Shown here one piece after another: positions 6,595 through 15,674 of a stretch of DNA of 64,000 bases; position 1 is the first letter of the stretch; every line of letters begins with the position of its first letter. This DNA comes from Acidobacteriota bacterium (GTDB taxonomy: Bacteria; Acidobacteriota; Vicinamibacteria; Vicinamibacterales; 2-12-FULL-66-21), in contig JACPDI010000047.1 of assembly GCA_016184105.1 (NCBI GenBank), positions 86,296-150,295 on the forward strand, read 5' to 3'. The position numbers were made by a program, and so were the translations under genes. The notes beneath the pieces were generated by a model. That model did not search any database and was not told where the DNA came from. It saw only the letters and a program-made list of their open reading frames with translations.

Positions 6595-9503
6595 TCACCC
6601 CGCGGCGGACGCGCCTGGTCCGCGCCGCCGGCCTGCGCGCCATGCAGCAGGCGATCGTCGAGGCCGCGTTCGCCACCGACACGCTCGACGATCTGCGCGC
6701 GCGCTGCGTCATCGTTCCCACGCACGCCGCCGGCGCATCGCTGCGCCGCACGGTCGAGGACGTGCGCCTCTCCGAGCGTGCGCCCGCAACGACGCTGCCG
6801 ATGATCGTCACGCGCGCGGAGCTGTATTCCGTCCTCCACGAGCGCATCGGGGGAGAGCCCTCGCGTCTCTCTGACTTCGAGCGTGAAGCGCTGCTGCGCC
6901 GTGCCGCGCGGCAGACGGCCGCGGGCGGCATCGTGCCTCCCTTCCGGCTGCGCCCGGGTCTCATCGTCGAGATCCTGCGCTTCTACGACGAGCTGCGGCG
7001 GCGCCACCGGACCGTCGAGGCCTTCGATCGGCTCCTCACCGAGACGCTCGGCGCGGGCGCTGATGACGATCGGGGCGCCGAACGTCTGCTGCGGCAGACG
7101 ACGTTCCTGGCAGCGACCTATCGCGCGTACGAAGCCGCGGTCGCCAGGTCGGACGGCATCGACGAGCATGCGCTCCGCCGGATGCTTCTCGAGCGCGAGG
7201 CGCCACGCCCGATCGCGCACATCGTCGTGGCCACCGGCGACGACGGGTCGGGTCCGGGAGGCTTGTGGCCGGCGGACTTCGACCTGCTGACGCGACTCCC
7301 GGGCCTCCGACAGGTCGATGTCATCGCGACGGACGGCGAGCTCGCGGCCGGGTTGCACGAACGCCTGATGGAGCGTCTCCCCGGCATCGAAGAGGTGCGG
7401 GCGGGCGGCGGCCTCGGCCCGGCTCCGATCCTGCTCGCGCCCGAAGGGCCCGGCGCGCCGTTTCATTTCACCGCGCGCGATCGCGAGGAGGAGCTGGTCG
7501 AGACCGCGCGCATGCTGAAAGGGCGCGGTACGGATCCCGGACGGTTTGCGATCGTGTTCCAGCGGCCGCTGCCGTACCTGTATCTCGCGCGGCACGTGTT
7601 TCCCGCCGCCCGCATCGGGTACGAAGCGTCGGATGCGCTCCCGCTCGCGGCCGAGCCGTTTGCCGCGGCGCTCGATGCAGTGTTGGCCTGCATGGTGTCG
7701 GACTACACGCGCGGCTCGTTGATCGATCTCCTGCGGCTGCCGCAATTCGCATTCGCCGGCTCCGGCCGCCGGCTGTCGGCGGGCGCCGTCGCCGCTCTCA
7801 ATGGCTTGCTGGCCGAGGCCAAGTACCTGGGCGATCGAGCGCAGCTCGCGCGCGTCCGCGAGCATCCGCGGGCGAAGGAGCCGGCGCTCGGGGCGCTCGA
7901 CGCCGCGCTGAGGGTCGCGGAGGAGCTCGAGGCGGTGCGCGAGGGCGGGCGCGCGTCCGCGCAGCTCGACGCGCTCCTCGCGTTCCTGCGGCGGTACGAC
8001 CGCACGCCACCGCCGTCCGCCTCCTGGCGCGAGCGCCATCTTCGCGCGCGCGCCGCGGTGCTCGCCGCGCTGGAGGGTCTGCGGGACGCGCACGCACGAT
8101 ACGACGACGAGCCGATCGACGCGGCGGAGCTGAGCGCCGCCGTTCGACGCTGGATCGAGGGACAGACCTTCGCGCCGCGCACGGGCGAGGGCGGGATTCA
8201 CCTGGTCGACAGCGCCGCGGCGCGCTTCGGGACGTACGACGAGCTCCGCATTGTCGGTCTCATCGAGCGCGACTGGCCCGCGCGTTCCGGGCGCAACATC
8301 TTCTATCCCGGTCACCTGCTGACGCAGCTCGGATGGCCGGCCGAGCCCGCTGAACTGGCGGCGGCGCGCGCCGGCTTCACGGATCTGCTGCACCTGCCCA
8401 GCCGGCGCATTTCGGTTTCCGCACCGAGTCTCGAAGACGACGCGCTCGTGGCGCCCTCCACGTTCGCCGAGGAACTCGAGACATCCGGGTTGCGCGTGGA
8501 GCGTCCCCCCGCTCCGCCTCGCGCGAGGATCTCGGTGCACGACGCACTCGCAACGGATCCGGTTGCGCCCATCGTCGAAGGGGACGCGGCCGAATGGCTG
8601 GCGCTCCGGAGGGGACCGGACGAAGGCGATCCCGCGCGCTTCCGCGGCTCGGCGGGCCCCCAGCCAGCCGGGACGTTTGCTGTCAGCCATCTCGAGCAGT
8701 ACCTCGCGTGCCCGTTCAAGTACTTCGCGGCTTTCGTGTTGAAGCTGGACGAGGAGCGCGAGGCGGAGGCGGGAATGAGCCCGGCCGAGCGCGGCCAGTT
8801 CCTGCACGATCTCCTGATGGAGTTCTTCAAGCGCTGGCAGGCGTCCGGGCGTGGCGCGGTCACCGCCGACATCGCCGAGGAGGCGCTCGCGGAGTTCCGC
8901 GCGCTCGCCGAAGAGCGGCTGCCGTCGCTCTCGGCGCTCGACCGCGCGCTCGAGGAAGCGCGGCTCCTCGGATCGGCGGCGGTGGCGGGGCTTGCCGAGC
9001 GCCTGTTCGCCTTCGAGATCGAGCGCGACGTGCCGGTCGTGGAGCGCCTGCTCGAGCACCGCCTCGAGGGGGAGTACACCTTCGAGGCGGGGGAGCGCCG
9101 TCGCGCGATCCGGATCCGCGCGCAGGCGGATCGGATCGATCTGCTGGCCGACGGCACGCTCCGCATCATCGACTACAAGCTCGGGCGCGCGCCGAGGATG
9201 TCGCGTGCGCTGCAACTGCCGATCTACGGCGTGTGCGCGACGCAGCACCTCGAAGGGCACGGCGGCCGGTCGTGGCGCGTCGCGGAGGCGGGATACGTCG
9301 CGTTCGGCGAGCCGGACGTGTTCCGCGCGCTCGCCGCGCGCGGCGACATCGACGCCGCGCTGGCGACGGGGCAGGCACGGCTGCTCGATGCGGTCGAAGG
9401 GATCGAGCGCGGCGAGTTCCCGCCGCGGCCGGACGACCCGTACCTCTGCACCTACTGCGCGTATGCGGCGGTGTGCCGGAAGGACTACGTGGGCGATGAG
9501 TGA
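6567..9503 (+). CDS. addB: AddB-type ATP-dependent nuclease subunit with Fe-S nuclease domain
   Basis: Second subunit of an AddAB recombination helicase-nuclease that processes double-strand ends, about 978 residues. The N-terminal helicase-like part is degenerate. The C-terminal PD-(D/E)XK nuclease shows SHLEQYLACPFKYFA, with the first Fe-S cysteine, then RGQFLHDLLMEFF, then the catalytic LRIIDYKLGR. The terminal CTYCAYAAVC supplies the remaining cluster cysteines. The start is uncertain: TTG at 6567 fits an overlap with the upstream stop, while an ATG at 6498 in the same frame would overlap more. The stop overlaps the addA ATG by 8 nt. Confidence 0.88.
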   Translation: MAETPVTPVVTPRRTRLVRAAGLRAMQQAIVEAAFATDTLDDLRARCVIVPTHAAGASLRRTVEDVRLSERAPATTLPMIVTRAELYSVLHERIGGEPSRLSDFEREALLRRAARQTAAGGIVPPFRLRPGLIVEILRFYDELRRRHRTVEAFDRLLTETLGAGADDDRGAERLLRQTTFLAATYRAYEAAVARSDGIDEHALRRMLLEREAPRPIAHIVVATGDDGSGPGGLWPADFDLLTRLPGLRQVDVIATDGELAAGLHERLMERLPGIEEVRAGGGLGPAPILLAPEGPGAPFHFTARDREEELVETARMLKGRGTDPGRFAIVFQRPLPYLYLARHVFPAARIGYEASDALPLAAEPFAAALDAVLACMVSDYTRGSLIDLLRLPQFAFAGSGRRLSAGAVAALNGLLAEAKYLGDRAQLARVREHPRAKEPALGALDAALRVAEELEAVREGGRASAQLDALLAFLRRYDRTPPPSASWRERHLRARAAVLAALEGLRDAHARYDDEPIDAAELSAAVRRWIEGQTFAPRTGEGGIHLVDSAAARFGTYDELRIVGLIERDWPARSGRNIFYPGHLLTQLGWPAEPAELAAARAGFTDLLHLPSRRISVSAPSLEDDALVAPSTFAEELETSGLRVERPPAPPRARISVHDALATDPVAPIVEGDAAEWLALRRGPDEGDPARFRGSAGPQPAGTFAVSHLEQYLACPFKYFAAFVLKLDEEREAEAGMSPAERGQFLHDLLMEFFKRWQASGRGAVTADIAEEALAEFRALAEERLPSLSALDRALEEARLLGSAAVAGLAERLFAFEIERDVPVVERLLEHRLEGEYTFEAGERRRAIRIRAQADRIDLLADGTLRIIDYKLGRAPRMSRALQLPIYGVCATQHLEGHGGRSWRVAEAGYVAFGEPDVFRALAARGDIDAALATGQARLLDAVEGIERGEFPPRPDDPYLCTYCAYAAVCRKDYVGDE

Positions 9504-12500
9504 GCAGCTCGATCTGTTCGGCTCGGCGCCCGGGGCGACTCACACGCGGCAGCTGCCGGACCAGCCCGCGCGCGAGTACGCCGTCGATCCGCGTCACAAC
9601 GTCGTGCTGGAAGCCTCGGCGGGCACGGGAAAGACGACGGTCCTGGTGCGCCGCTATTTGAACCTGCTGCGCGACGGCGTCGATCCGTCCAACATCCTCG
9701 CGATGACTTTCACGCGCAAGGCCGCGGCGGAGATGCGCGACCGGATCGTCCGCGAGCTGAAGCGCGCCGCGTCGCAGTCGGCCGCGGACCGCGCGCGGTG
9801 GAACGGGCTGCGCGATCGCCTGTCCGACATCGAGATCAGCACGATCGACGCGTTCTGCCTGTCGCTGCTGCGCGAGTTCCCGCTCGAGGCGAACCTGGAG
9901 CCGGGCTTCTCGATGGCCGACGAGACGGAGGTGCCGCGGCTCGTCGAAGAGGCGCTCGACCGCGCGCTGCGCATCTGCCTGCTGCGCGCCTCGAAAGACG
10001 AGGAGCTGGCGCTCGTGCTCGCGCAGCTCGGCATCACCCGCGCGCGCGCGGGCCTCGCGCACCTGCTGCAGCGGCGGCTCGTGGCGCGGCAGGCGCTCGA
10101 TCGCTTCCTCGCGTCGGGCCCGCGCGACCTGCACGTGCGCGGCGTCTGCCGCGCGTCGGTGACGCGGCTGCAGGACGCGCTGCAGGGCGTGCCCGGCGGC
10201 CTCGCGGCGCTCGTGGCCGATGGCCCGGTGCGCCACCCGCGCTACCGCCTTTTCGCGCGCGACCTCGCGCGGCTCGAGTCGCTCTGCGACGCGCCGCCGG
10301 CGCAGGTGCGCGGCGTGATGGAGCGCGCGCGGCGGCACTTCCTCAAGGCGGACGGCGAGCCCCGCACCACCGCCGGCCAGCTGCATCCGTACCGGCAGGA
10401 GCAGTTCGACTCCCCGGCCGCCTACCGCCGGCACCGCGACGCGGTGGCCGCCGCCGCGCCGCGGGTGAAGGACGCGCTCGACGCGTTCTCACGCGATCTG
10501 AACGTGGTCCTGGCCCGCGGCGTCCGGCAGATGTTCGCCATCGCGATCGACGAGTATCGCCGGACGCTCGAGGAGCGATCGGTCCTGGATTTTTCGGACG
10601 TGCTGGAGCACGCGCTGGCCCTCCTCGCGCAGATGGAGGAGTTCTCGCGCAGCCGCTACCGGCTCGAGTCGCGCTACCACCACGTGCTCGTCGACGAGTT
10701 CCAGGACACGAGCCGCGCGCAGTGGGAGCTGGTGTCGCTGCTGATCCAGGCGTGGAGCGAGGGGAGCGGCGTCGCGCACGACGCGCCGCTGCCGCCATCG
10801 ATCTTCGTGGTCGGCGACCGGAAGCAGTCGATCTATCGCTTCCGTGATGCCGAGGTGACGGTACTGCAGCAAGCGGGTGCCTACATCGGCGCGCTGAGGC
10901 CGGACGGCCTGTCGCCGCGGCGATCGATTGCATTCAGTTTCCGCGCGCGCCCGGCGCTGCTGGCGTTCGTCAACGGCGTGTTCGGGGAGATCGAGCAGGA
11001 CGCCGGGCGGGCTGACGCGTTCCAGTTCGGCGAGAGCGACCGGTTTCCGCCACCGATGACCGCCGACGTGGATGATGCGCGCGCCGCGACGCCGCTGGGG
11101 ATCGTCTTCGCCGAGACGCCGGAGGGCTGTGCGGCGGCGGTCGGCGACGAGATCGCCGCGCTGCTCGGCGGCGCGACCGTGCGTGACCGGGAGACCGGCG
11201 TGAGCCGCCCGGCGCGCCCCGGAGACATCGCGATCCTCTTCCGCTCGCGCGCGAGCCATCGCGAGTTCGAAGCGGCGCTGGAGGAGCGCGGCATCCCCGC
11301 GTACGTCTACAAGGGGCTCGGGTTTTTCGACGCGGACGAGATCAAGGATCTCCTCGCGCTGCTGCGGTTCCTTGCCGACCCGACGTCCCACGTGCGCGCG
11401 GCGGCGCTTCTGCGCTCGCGGTTCGTGAGGATCTCGGACGAGGGGCTGGTACGGATAAAAGGGGTCGGGAGTGTTCTTGCGGCCCTCGATTCCGGCAAAA
11501 ATACTCCCGACCCCTTATTGCGCCCCGACGATGCGGCCCGCCTCGCGCGGGCACGCGTCTCGGTCGCCGGCTGGCTGCGGCTGGCCGACCGCGTTCCGCC
11601 GGCCGAACTGCTCGATCAGATCCTCGCGGAAACCGCGTACGACTACGAGCTGCGCGGCCCTCGCCGCGCGCAGGCGCGCGAGAACGTCAAGAAGATGCGC
11701 GCCCTCGTCCGCCGCATCCAGAACCGCGGCTACGCGACGCTCCGGCGAATCGCCGAGCACCTCGACAGCCTGTCGGCCGGCGACGAGTCGAACGCGACGC
11801 TCGAAGCGGTGGCCGCCGTGAACCTGATGACCGTGCACGCCGCCAAGGGCCTGGAGTTCCCGGTGGTGTTCGTCGTCAATCTCGCGAAAGGGGCGGGGGG
11901 CACGCCGCCGCCGGTGCGCGTCGTGGCCGATGGCCCTGGCGGGGAGCCGTCGGTTTCGGTCGCCTCCTATATCTCCGAGGCGGACGAGGATCACCGGGCG
12001 CGCGAAGAGGAAGAAACCAAGCGCCTCTTGTACGTCGCGCTGACGCGCGCGCGCGACGCGCTGTACCTCGGGACCGTCCTGAAAGACGGCGAGATGCGCC
12101 CGATGCGCGGCAGCCTCGGCGAAGTGCTTCCCGGCTCTCTCCGGGCGCTCTGTGGGTCGCAGAACGCCGCGCACGACACGGTGGCGTGGCGCACGGCATC
12201 GGGCGAGACGCACGTGTTGCGCGTCGTCAAGCCCGCGGAGCCGCGCCGCGCTGCGCCGGTCCCCCTGGCCAGTCTCGAGACGGCGTTCCCCGGCGGTGAC
12301 ATCTTTGGCCCGCTCGCCATCGCGGGTGGCGCGCCGCGCATCGCCGCGACGAGCTACGCCAGCGCGGCTGCGGCAGGCACGAGGTTCGGCGCCGCACAGC
12401 CGTTCGCGTCGGCCGACGACCTGATGGTCGGCACGCTCGTGCACCGGCTCTTCCAATCAGCCGTGCCGCCAGGAGACGCGGCGGCGGTGGCGCGCCGCGC

Positions 12501-12861
12501 CCGCGCGCTCCTTCGCCCCGAGGAACGCGCACAGCTCGCCGCCGAGGAGGCCGCGATTGCCGAGGCGTCGACACTGTACGGATCGCTCGCGCGCCGCGCC
12601 GACGTGGCGGCGATGCTCGCCAGCGGCGTTTGTGACCACGAAGTGCCGTTCTCGCTGCAGATCCAGAAGGGCGACGGCTCGGTGATCCTGCGGGGCACGA
12701 TCGATTGCCTCGTCCGCCGGGCCGACGGCACGGTGTTCATCCTGGAGTTCAAGACCGGCCGCCGGAAAGCGGAGCACGCACGCCAGCTGGAGATCTACGA
12801 AGCGGCGGCACGGGCGCTGTTTCCCGGTGCCGACGTGAGCGGCGCCGTGATTTACCCCTGA
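9496..12861 (+). CDS. addA: AddA-type UvrD-family helicase-nuclease
   Basis: DNA translocase and nuclease subunit of AddAB, 1121 residues. Superfamily 1 motifs are all visible. They are Walker A ASAGTGKTT at residues 40-48, motif Ia AMTFTRKAAAEMRDRI, Walker B HHVLVDEFQDTSRAQW, motif III VGDRKQSIYRFRDAEV, motif V MTVHAAKGLEFPVVFVVNL and motif VI RLLYVALTRARDALYLG. The C-terminal nuclease has FILEFKTGRR followed by LEIYEAAARALFP. ATG at 9496 is preferred because the frame upstream is a shadow of addB. A long palindrome is inserted in frame at 11459-11516, between helicase motifs. Confidence 0.93.
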   Translation: MSEQLDLFGSAPGATHTRQLPDQPAREYAVDPRHNVVLEASAGTGKTTVLVRRYLNLLRDGVDPSNILAMTFTRKAAAEMRDRIVRELKRAASQSAADRARWNGLRDRLSDIEISTIDAFCLSLLREFPLEANLEPGFSMADETEVPRLVEEALDRALRICLLRASKDEELALVLAQLGITRARAGLAHLLQRRLVARQALDRFLASGPRDLHVRGVCRASVTRLQDALQGVPGGLAALVADGPVRHPRYRLFARDLARLESLCDAPPAQVRGVMERARRHFLKADGEPRTTAGQLHPYRQEQFDSPAAYRRHRDAVAAAAPRVKDALDAFSRDLNVVLARGVRQMFAIAIDEYRRTLEERSVLDFSDVLEHALALLAQMEEFSRSRYRLESRYHHVLVDEFQDTSRAQWELVSLLIQAWSEGSGVAHDAPLPPSIFVVGDRKQSIYRFRDAEVTVLQQAGAYIGALRPDGLSPRRSIAFSFRARPALLAFVNGVFGEIEQDAGRADAFQFGESDRFPPPMTADVDDARAATPLGIVFAETPEGCAAAVGDEIAALLGGATVRDRETGVSRPARPGDIAILFRSRASHREFEAALEERGIPAYVYKGLGFFDADEIKDLLALLRFLADPTSHVRAAALLRSRFVRISDEGLVRIKGVGSVLAALDSGKNTPDPLLRPDDAARLARARVSVAGWLRLADRVPPAELLDQILAETAYDYELRGPRRAQARENVKKMRALVRRIQNRGYATLRRIAEHLDSLSAGDESNATLEAVAAVNLMTVHAAKGLEFPVVFVVNLAKGAGGTPPPVRVVADGPGGEPSVSVASYISEADEDHRAREEEETKRLLYVALTRARDALYLGTVLKDGEMRPMRGSLGEVLPGSLRALCGSQNAAHDTVAWRTASGETHVLRVVKPAEPRRAAPVPLASLETAFPGGDIFGPLAIAGGAPRIAATSYASAAAAGTRFGAAQPFASADDLMVGTLVHRLFQSAVPPGDAAAVARRARALLRPEERAQLAAEEAAIAEASTLYGSLARRADVAAMLASGVCDHEVPFSLQIQKGDGSVILRGTIDCLVRRADGTVFILEFKTGRRKAEHARQLEIYEAAARALFPGADVSGAVIYP
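11459..11516. repeat. REP-like long palindrome inside addA
   Basis: Two arms of about 24 bases (left from 11459, AAGGGGTCGGGAGTGTT...; right ending 11516, ...CTCCCGACCCCTT) form a near-perfect stem with a loop of about 9 nt. The element is read in frame and encodes KGVGSVLAALDSGKNTPDPL. Its AAGGGG end resembles the palindrome at 27471-27526. This pattern is typical of REP or RAYT-mobilised elements, though no RAYT gene is in the window. Confidence 0.7.
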
Positions 12862-13082
12862 TGCCACGGGCTGGTTCCCGCACGCGCAGCCGCCTCAGCG
12901 GCGCCAGCTCTGCGCGCGCGTAAGAACCGGGGGCACGAGTATCAGTTAGGGCGATCGTGTCATTCAGACAGGGCGAGGGAACCGAAAAGCAGTTGAGAAG
13001 GTCTAAGGAAATAGTGGCTCCGGGTTTGCATCGGCACGGGGCACGTGGCGCCGGGGCCGCCGACCCCCCCGGGAGGTGCAGC

Positions 13083-13355
13083 ATGACAGTCTCCGCCGGG
13101 TTTGTTTCCGACGCGCGACGCGCGAACCCGCTGTTCGAGCTCGAAGCGCTCGAGGGCATGCCCTGCGGCTGCGTCGCGGCGGCGTATCGCGCCCGGCCCT
13201 GGGACGTGGCGGTCGTGTCCATCGAGGCGAAGGGACATTACTGCAGCCTGACGGGTCATACGCAGGGGCAGATTCTGCGCCTCGGCGACCTGGCGGATCC
13301 CGAAGCCGACGCGTACGAATTCGACGAGGAGGAAGGCCAGACTTACACGCCGTAA
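13083..13355 (+). CDS. small hypothetical protein (90 aa)
   Basis: Unrecognised acidic protein (begins MTVSAGFVSDARRANPLFE) with a CGCVAAAYRARPWDVAVVSI core, a single further Cys (HYCSLTGHTQGQIL) and an acidic C terminus (DEEEGQTYTP). ATG at 13083 is chosen because GGGAGG lies 6 nt upstream; an in-frame start at 12957 has no such site. Its 3' end overlaps a small minus-strand gene by 13 nt. The 221 bp after addA upstream of it hold no other gene that I can support. Confidence 0.6.
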   Translation: MTVSAGFVSDARRANPLFELEALEGMPCGCVAAAYRARPWDVAVVSIEAKGHYCSLTGHTQGQILRLGDLADPEADAYEFDEEEGQTYTP

Positions 13356-13510
13356 TACTGGCGTGCCCGCGCCTCGGCTTCCTCCCGCGTTCGTCCCACC
13401 AGAACTATCGCGTTCCGGGGCTTTCCGGCCTCGTCCGGGACCCAGGCAATCCAGTGCGGGCCGCGCGGTTCCGAGCGGATCTCGGCGTGGCTCGTCGAGT
13501 CAATCGGCAT
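13343..13510 (-). CDS. very small hypothetical protein (55 aa)
   Basis: Complete ORF from ATG (13510) to TAA (13343), too short for usual cutoffs. The product begins MPIDSTSHAEIRSEPRGPHW, continues with WVPDEAGKPRNAIVLVGRT and ends in a charged EEAEARARQYYGV helix. The pattern of short strands followed by a helix looks like a folded small domain rather than noise. GGGAG lies 10 nt upstream. It converges with the 90-residue gene. Function is unknown. Confidence 0.5.
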   Translation of the reverse strand: MPIDSTSHAEIRSEPRGPHWIAWVPDEAGKPRNAIVLVGRTREEAEARARQYYGV

Positions 13511-13614
13511 AAATGAGGGCTCCCGGACGATTTTACTGCCTCCGGGCGTGAAGATCTCATTGCTTCGCGCGGTGCGCGCTCATACAATTTCAACGTTGAG
13601 TTGAGGAGTTCTGA

Positions 13615-13836
13615 ATGGCACTTGTCTGTCCGAACTGCGGCAACGACCGTAATTTCGTCGTGAAAACGCTGCAGATGCACGTGGTACGGGTCGAAGATTC
13701 CCGTGTCGAGGTGGCCGAGGAGAACCGGCCGTCGGTCGCCGAAGTTCTGTGCGACGAATGCGAAACGTCGCTCGATTTTCACGACTTCGAGGATGCACTC
13801 CGCCGCGAGATGATGCTCACCCTCGGCGTACGGTAA
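13615..13836 (+). CDS. small zinc-ribbon-like protein (73 aa)
   Basis: The 73-residue product has an N-terminal CPNCGND and a later CDECETSL. The four cysteines, about 40 residues apart, are typical of a zinc ribbon. GAGGAG lies 5-6 nt before the ATG. An acidic tail (DFHDFEDALRREMMLTLGVR) follows. Zinc binding is inferred from spacing; partners are unknown. A second minimal ribbon protein is encoded convergently at 13865-14026. Confidence 0.7.
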   Translation: MALVCPNCGNDRNFVVKTLQMHVVRVEDSRVEVAEENRPSVAEVLCDECETSLDFHDFEDALRREMMLTLGVR

Positions 13837-13842
13837 GCCTTC

Positions 13843-13858
13843 GGGGGCTGCGGCCCCC
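13843..13858. terminator. GC-rich hairpin between convergent genes
   Basis: GGGGGC-TGCG-GCCCCC forms a 6-bp stem with a 4-nt loop, just after the 73-residue gene stop and just before the stop of the converging 53-residue gene. There is no U tract, so a terminator role is only plausible. Confidence 0.4.
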
Positions 13859-13864
13859 TCGCCC

Positions 13865-14026
13865 TCAGCCCTCGTCCTCGGCCGCTTCCTCGAAGTAGTC
13901 GCACTCGCGGCACGTCCATTCGCGGATTTGCCGCTTGTATGTCTCGGCGGTGCCCGGCACGCGAACGGTCTCCTCGCGGGCGACCAATTCCATCGAATCG
14001 CCGCACATCGGGCATTCTTTTGGCAT
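13865..14026 (-). CDS. minimal zinc-ribbon protein (53 aa)
   Basis: Complete 53-residue ORF (begins MPKECPMCGDSMELVAREE) with two CxxC motifs, CPMCG near the N terminus and CREC near residue 42. The second lies in a WTCRECDYFEEAAEDEG tail. This is a typical stand-alone zinc ribbon. It is missed by a 60-residue cutoff. It converges with the 73-residue ribbon gene and diverges from the DnaJ-like gene. Metal binding is inferred from motif spacing. Confidence 0.6.
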   Translation of the reverse strand: MPKECPMCGDSMELVAREETVRVPGTAETYKRQIREWTCRECDYFEEAAEDEG

Positions 14027-14098
14027 GGGTCAATTATGCCTCCCGGGCGGGGTCGCGCCGCGATCGAGAAAGGTTGACAGCGCGCGGATCGCCCCCTA

Positions 14099-14590
14099 GT
14101 GTACTTCCCAGTGCGCGATTACTACGACGTGATCGGCGTGAGGCGCGACGCGGGGGCGGAGGAAGTGCGCCGCGCGAGCCGCCGGCTGTCTTCGCACGAG
14201 CCGTGGCACGACGAGGTCGCCATCGACTTTCCGTCGGCGGCGCGGCTCGCCGACCGGATGCGCGCGTCGTTTTTCGGGCGCGAGCCGCACACTGGCGCGC
14301 TCGTCGCCGAACTCTCGGTCTCCCGCGACGAAGCACGCGCGGGCGGCGACGTGCCCCTCATGATTCCCGTCCGCCATCTCTGTCCTGCCTGCGGCGGGCG
14401 CGGCGAGGTCTGGCTCGACGCGTGTGCGCCGTGTGCGGGCACCGGCGAGCTGGTCTCCTCGCGCCGGATCTCCGTCACGCTGCCCGCGGGCACGGAAGAC
14501 GGCGCGTTTTTCCGGTTCGCGCTGCCGGTTCGTCCCTTGGACGGGGCCTCGCCGTTTACGGCCATCGAAATTCGGGTCGCGGTCCGTTAG
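14099..14590 (+). CDS. degenerate DnaJ-like protein with central Cys repeats
   Basis: The 163-residue product begins with a J-domain-like DYYDVIGVRRDAGAEEVRRA, but the stretch is short and the HPD tripeptide needed to stimulate DnaK is absent. A DnaJ zinc-finger pair follows (CPACGGRGEVW and CAPCAGTGEL), with only two CxxCxGxG units instead of four. Then comes a C-terminal substrate-domain-like VTLPAGTEDGAFFRFALPV. The start is GTG at 14099, or GTG at 14111. It may be a co-chaperone that holds substrates without activating Hsp70; this is inference. Confidence 0.65.
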   Translation: MYFPVRDYYDVIGVRRDAGAEEVRRASRRLSSHEPWHDEVAIDFPSAARLADRMRASFFGREPHTGALVAELSVSRDEARAGGDVPLMIPVRHLCPACGGRGEVWLDACAPCAGTGELVSSRRISVTLPAGTEDGAFFRFALPVRPLDGASPFTAIEIRVAVR

Positions 14591-14663
14591 AATCAGCGCG
14601 GCTCATTCCCACAATCCGATACGTGATGCAGCGGAGTCGCGGCGCTCCCCAGGGGCGCTGAGC

Positions 14664-15077
14664 ATGCTTAAACACATCGACCTGCTCGGGCTGCTGTACA
14701 TCGTCTGGGGCGCGCTCGGCGTGCTGCTGGGGATTTCCGTGCTGCTGCTGGCGGCCGGCGCGGTGGCGATTGCCGCCTCCGGCATGCACCGGGGGCCGGA
14801 GATCGGGGCGGCGCTGACGGCGTTCGCGCTCACGGCTGCGAGCATCGTGCTGCTGATTGGGGGCGGGGCCAACGTGTGGGCGGGGGCGGGACTGCGGCGG
14901 CATCGGGGGGCGGCGCGGATCACCGCGCTTGGCCTCGGGTTGCTGAATCTGTTTCTGCTGCCGTTCGGCACGGCGCTGGGGATCTACACGTTCTGGGTGC
15001 TGTTGAACCAGGATGCGCGCGCGCGCTTCGAACCCGCGCCCGCGCAGCCGTCTGAGCCGACAAGGAGTATTCAATGA
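14664..15077 (+). CDS. four-helix membrane protein, unknown function
   Basis: The 137-residue product (MLKHIDLLGLLYIVWGALGV...) has four hydrophobic segments with Gly/Ala-rich loops and a short polar C-terminal tail. It resembles uncharacterised membrane proteins often placed next to Yip1-domain genes. ATG at 14664 is taken as the start because it opens the first hydrophobic helix. The stop overlaps the next ATG as ATGA, so the two are coupled. Confidence 0.7.
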   Translation: MLKHIDLLGLLYIVWGALGVLLGISVLLLAAGAVAIAASGMHRGPEIGAALTAFALTAASIVLLIGGGANVWAGAGLRRHRGAARITALGLGLLNLFLLPFGTALGIYTFWVLLNQDARARFEPAPAQPSEPTRSIQ

Positions 15078-15673
15078 ACCTGCAGGAACGCGTGACGCGC
15101 ATTCTCAAGCAGCCGAAGCAGGAATGGCCGGTGATCGAGGCGGAGCCGACCGACATCGCGACGCTCTACAAGTCCTACATCGTCCCGCTCGCGGCCATTC
15201 CGGTCGTGTGCAACTTCATCGGCCGCGTCGTCTTCGGCATGCCGGTGCCGTTCGTCGGCCGGTACCGCTTCGGCGTCGGCGAGGCGCTCCGCGCGGCGGT
15301 CTTCGAGTACATCGGCGCGCTCGTCGGCGCGTTCGTCGCGGCCTTCATCGTCTCCAAGCTGGCGCCCACCTTCGGGTCGCGCGACGATCAGCGCCAGGCG
15401 TTGAAGCTGGTGGCCTACTCGAGCACGGCGGTCTGGATCGCCGGCGTGCTGAACCTCGTCCCGGCCCTCAGCGTTCTCGTGATCTTCGCGGCGGTGTACT
15501 GCGTGTACGTGTATTACCTGGGCGTGCCCGTCATGATGAAGACACCGCCCGACAAGGTGATCGCCTACATGGTCGTCTCCGTTCTCGTCGTCATCGTGGT
15601 GTACTTCGTGCTGGCGCTGATCATGGGCGTTGCCGGGGGCGTCGGGGGCATGATGTCGGGCGGGGCGCTCTGA
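15074..15673 (+). CDS. Yip1 family membrane protein
   Basis: The 199-residue protein starts with the Yip1-typical amphipathic NLQERVTRILKQPKQEWPVI, followed by about five transmembrane segments (YIVPLAAIPVVCNFIG; AVFEYIGALVGAFVAAFI; late VVSVLVVIVVYFVLALIM). Bacterial Yip1 proteins have no settled biochemical role. It is coupled to the membrane protein upstream by an ATGA overlap and is followed 1 nt later by another small membrane gene, suggesting a three-gene unit. Confidence 0.8.
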   Translation: MNLQERVTRILKQPKQEWPVIEAEPTDIATLYKSYIVPLAAIPVVCNFIGRVVFGMPVPFVGRYRFGVGEALRAAVFEYIGALVGAFVAAFIVSKLAPTFGSRDDQRQALKLVAYSSTAVWIAGVLNLVPALSVLVIFAAVYCVYVYYLGVPVMMKTPPDKVIAYMVVSVLVVIVVYFVLALIMGVAGGVGGMMSGGAL

Positions 15674-15674
15674 G

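Noticed and set aside
8851..9495. N-terminal extension of AddA upstream of 9496
   Set aside because: This frame is a low-complexity Arg/Ser-rich shadow of addB; the helicase begins at the ATG at 9496, which overlaps the addB stop.
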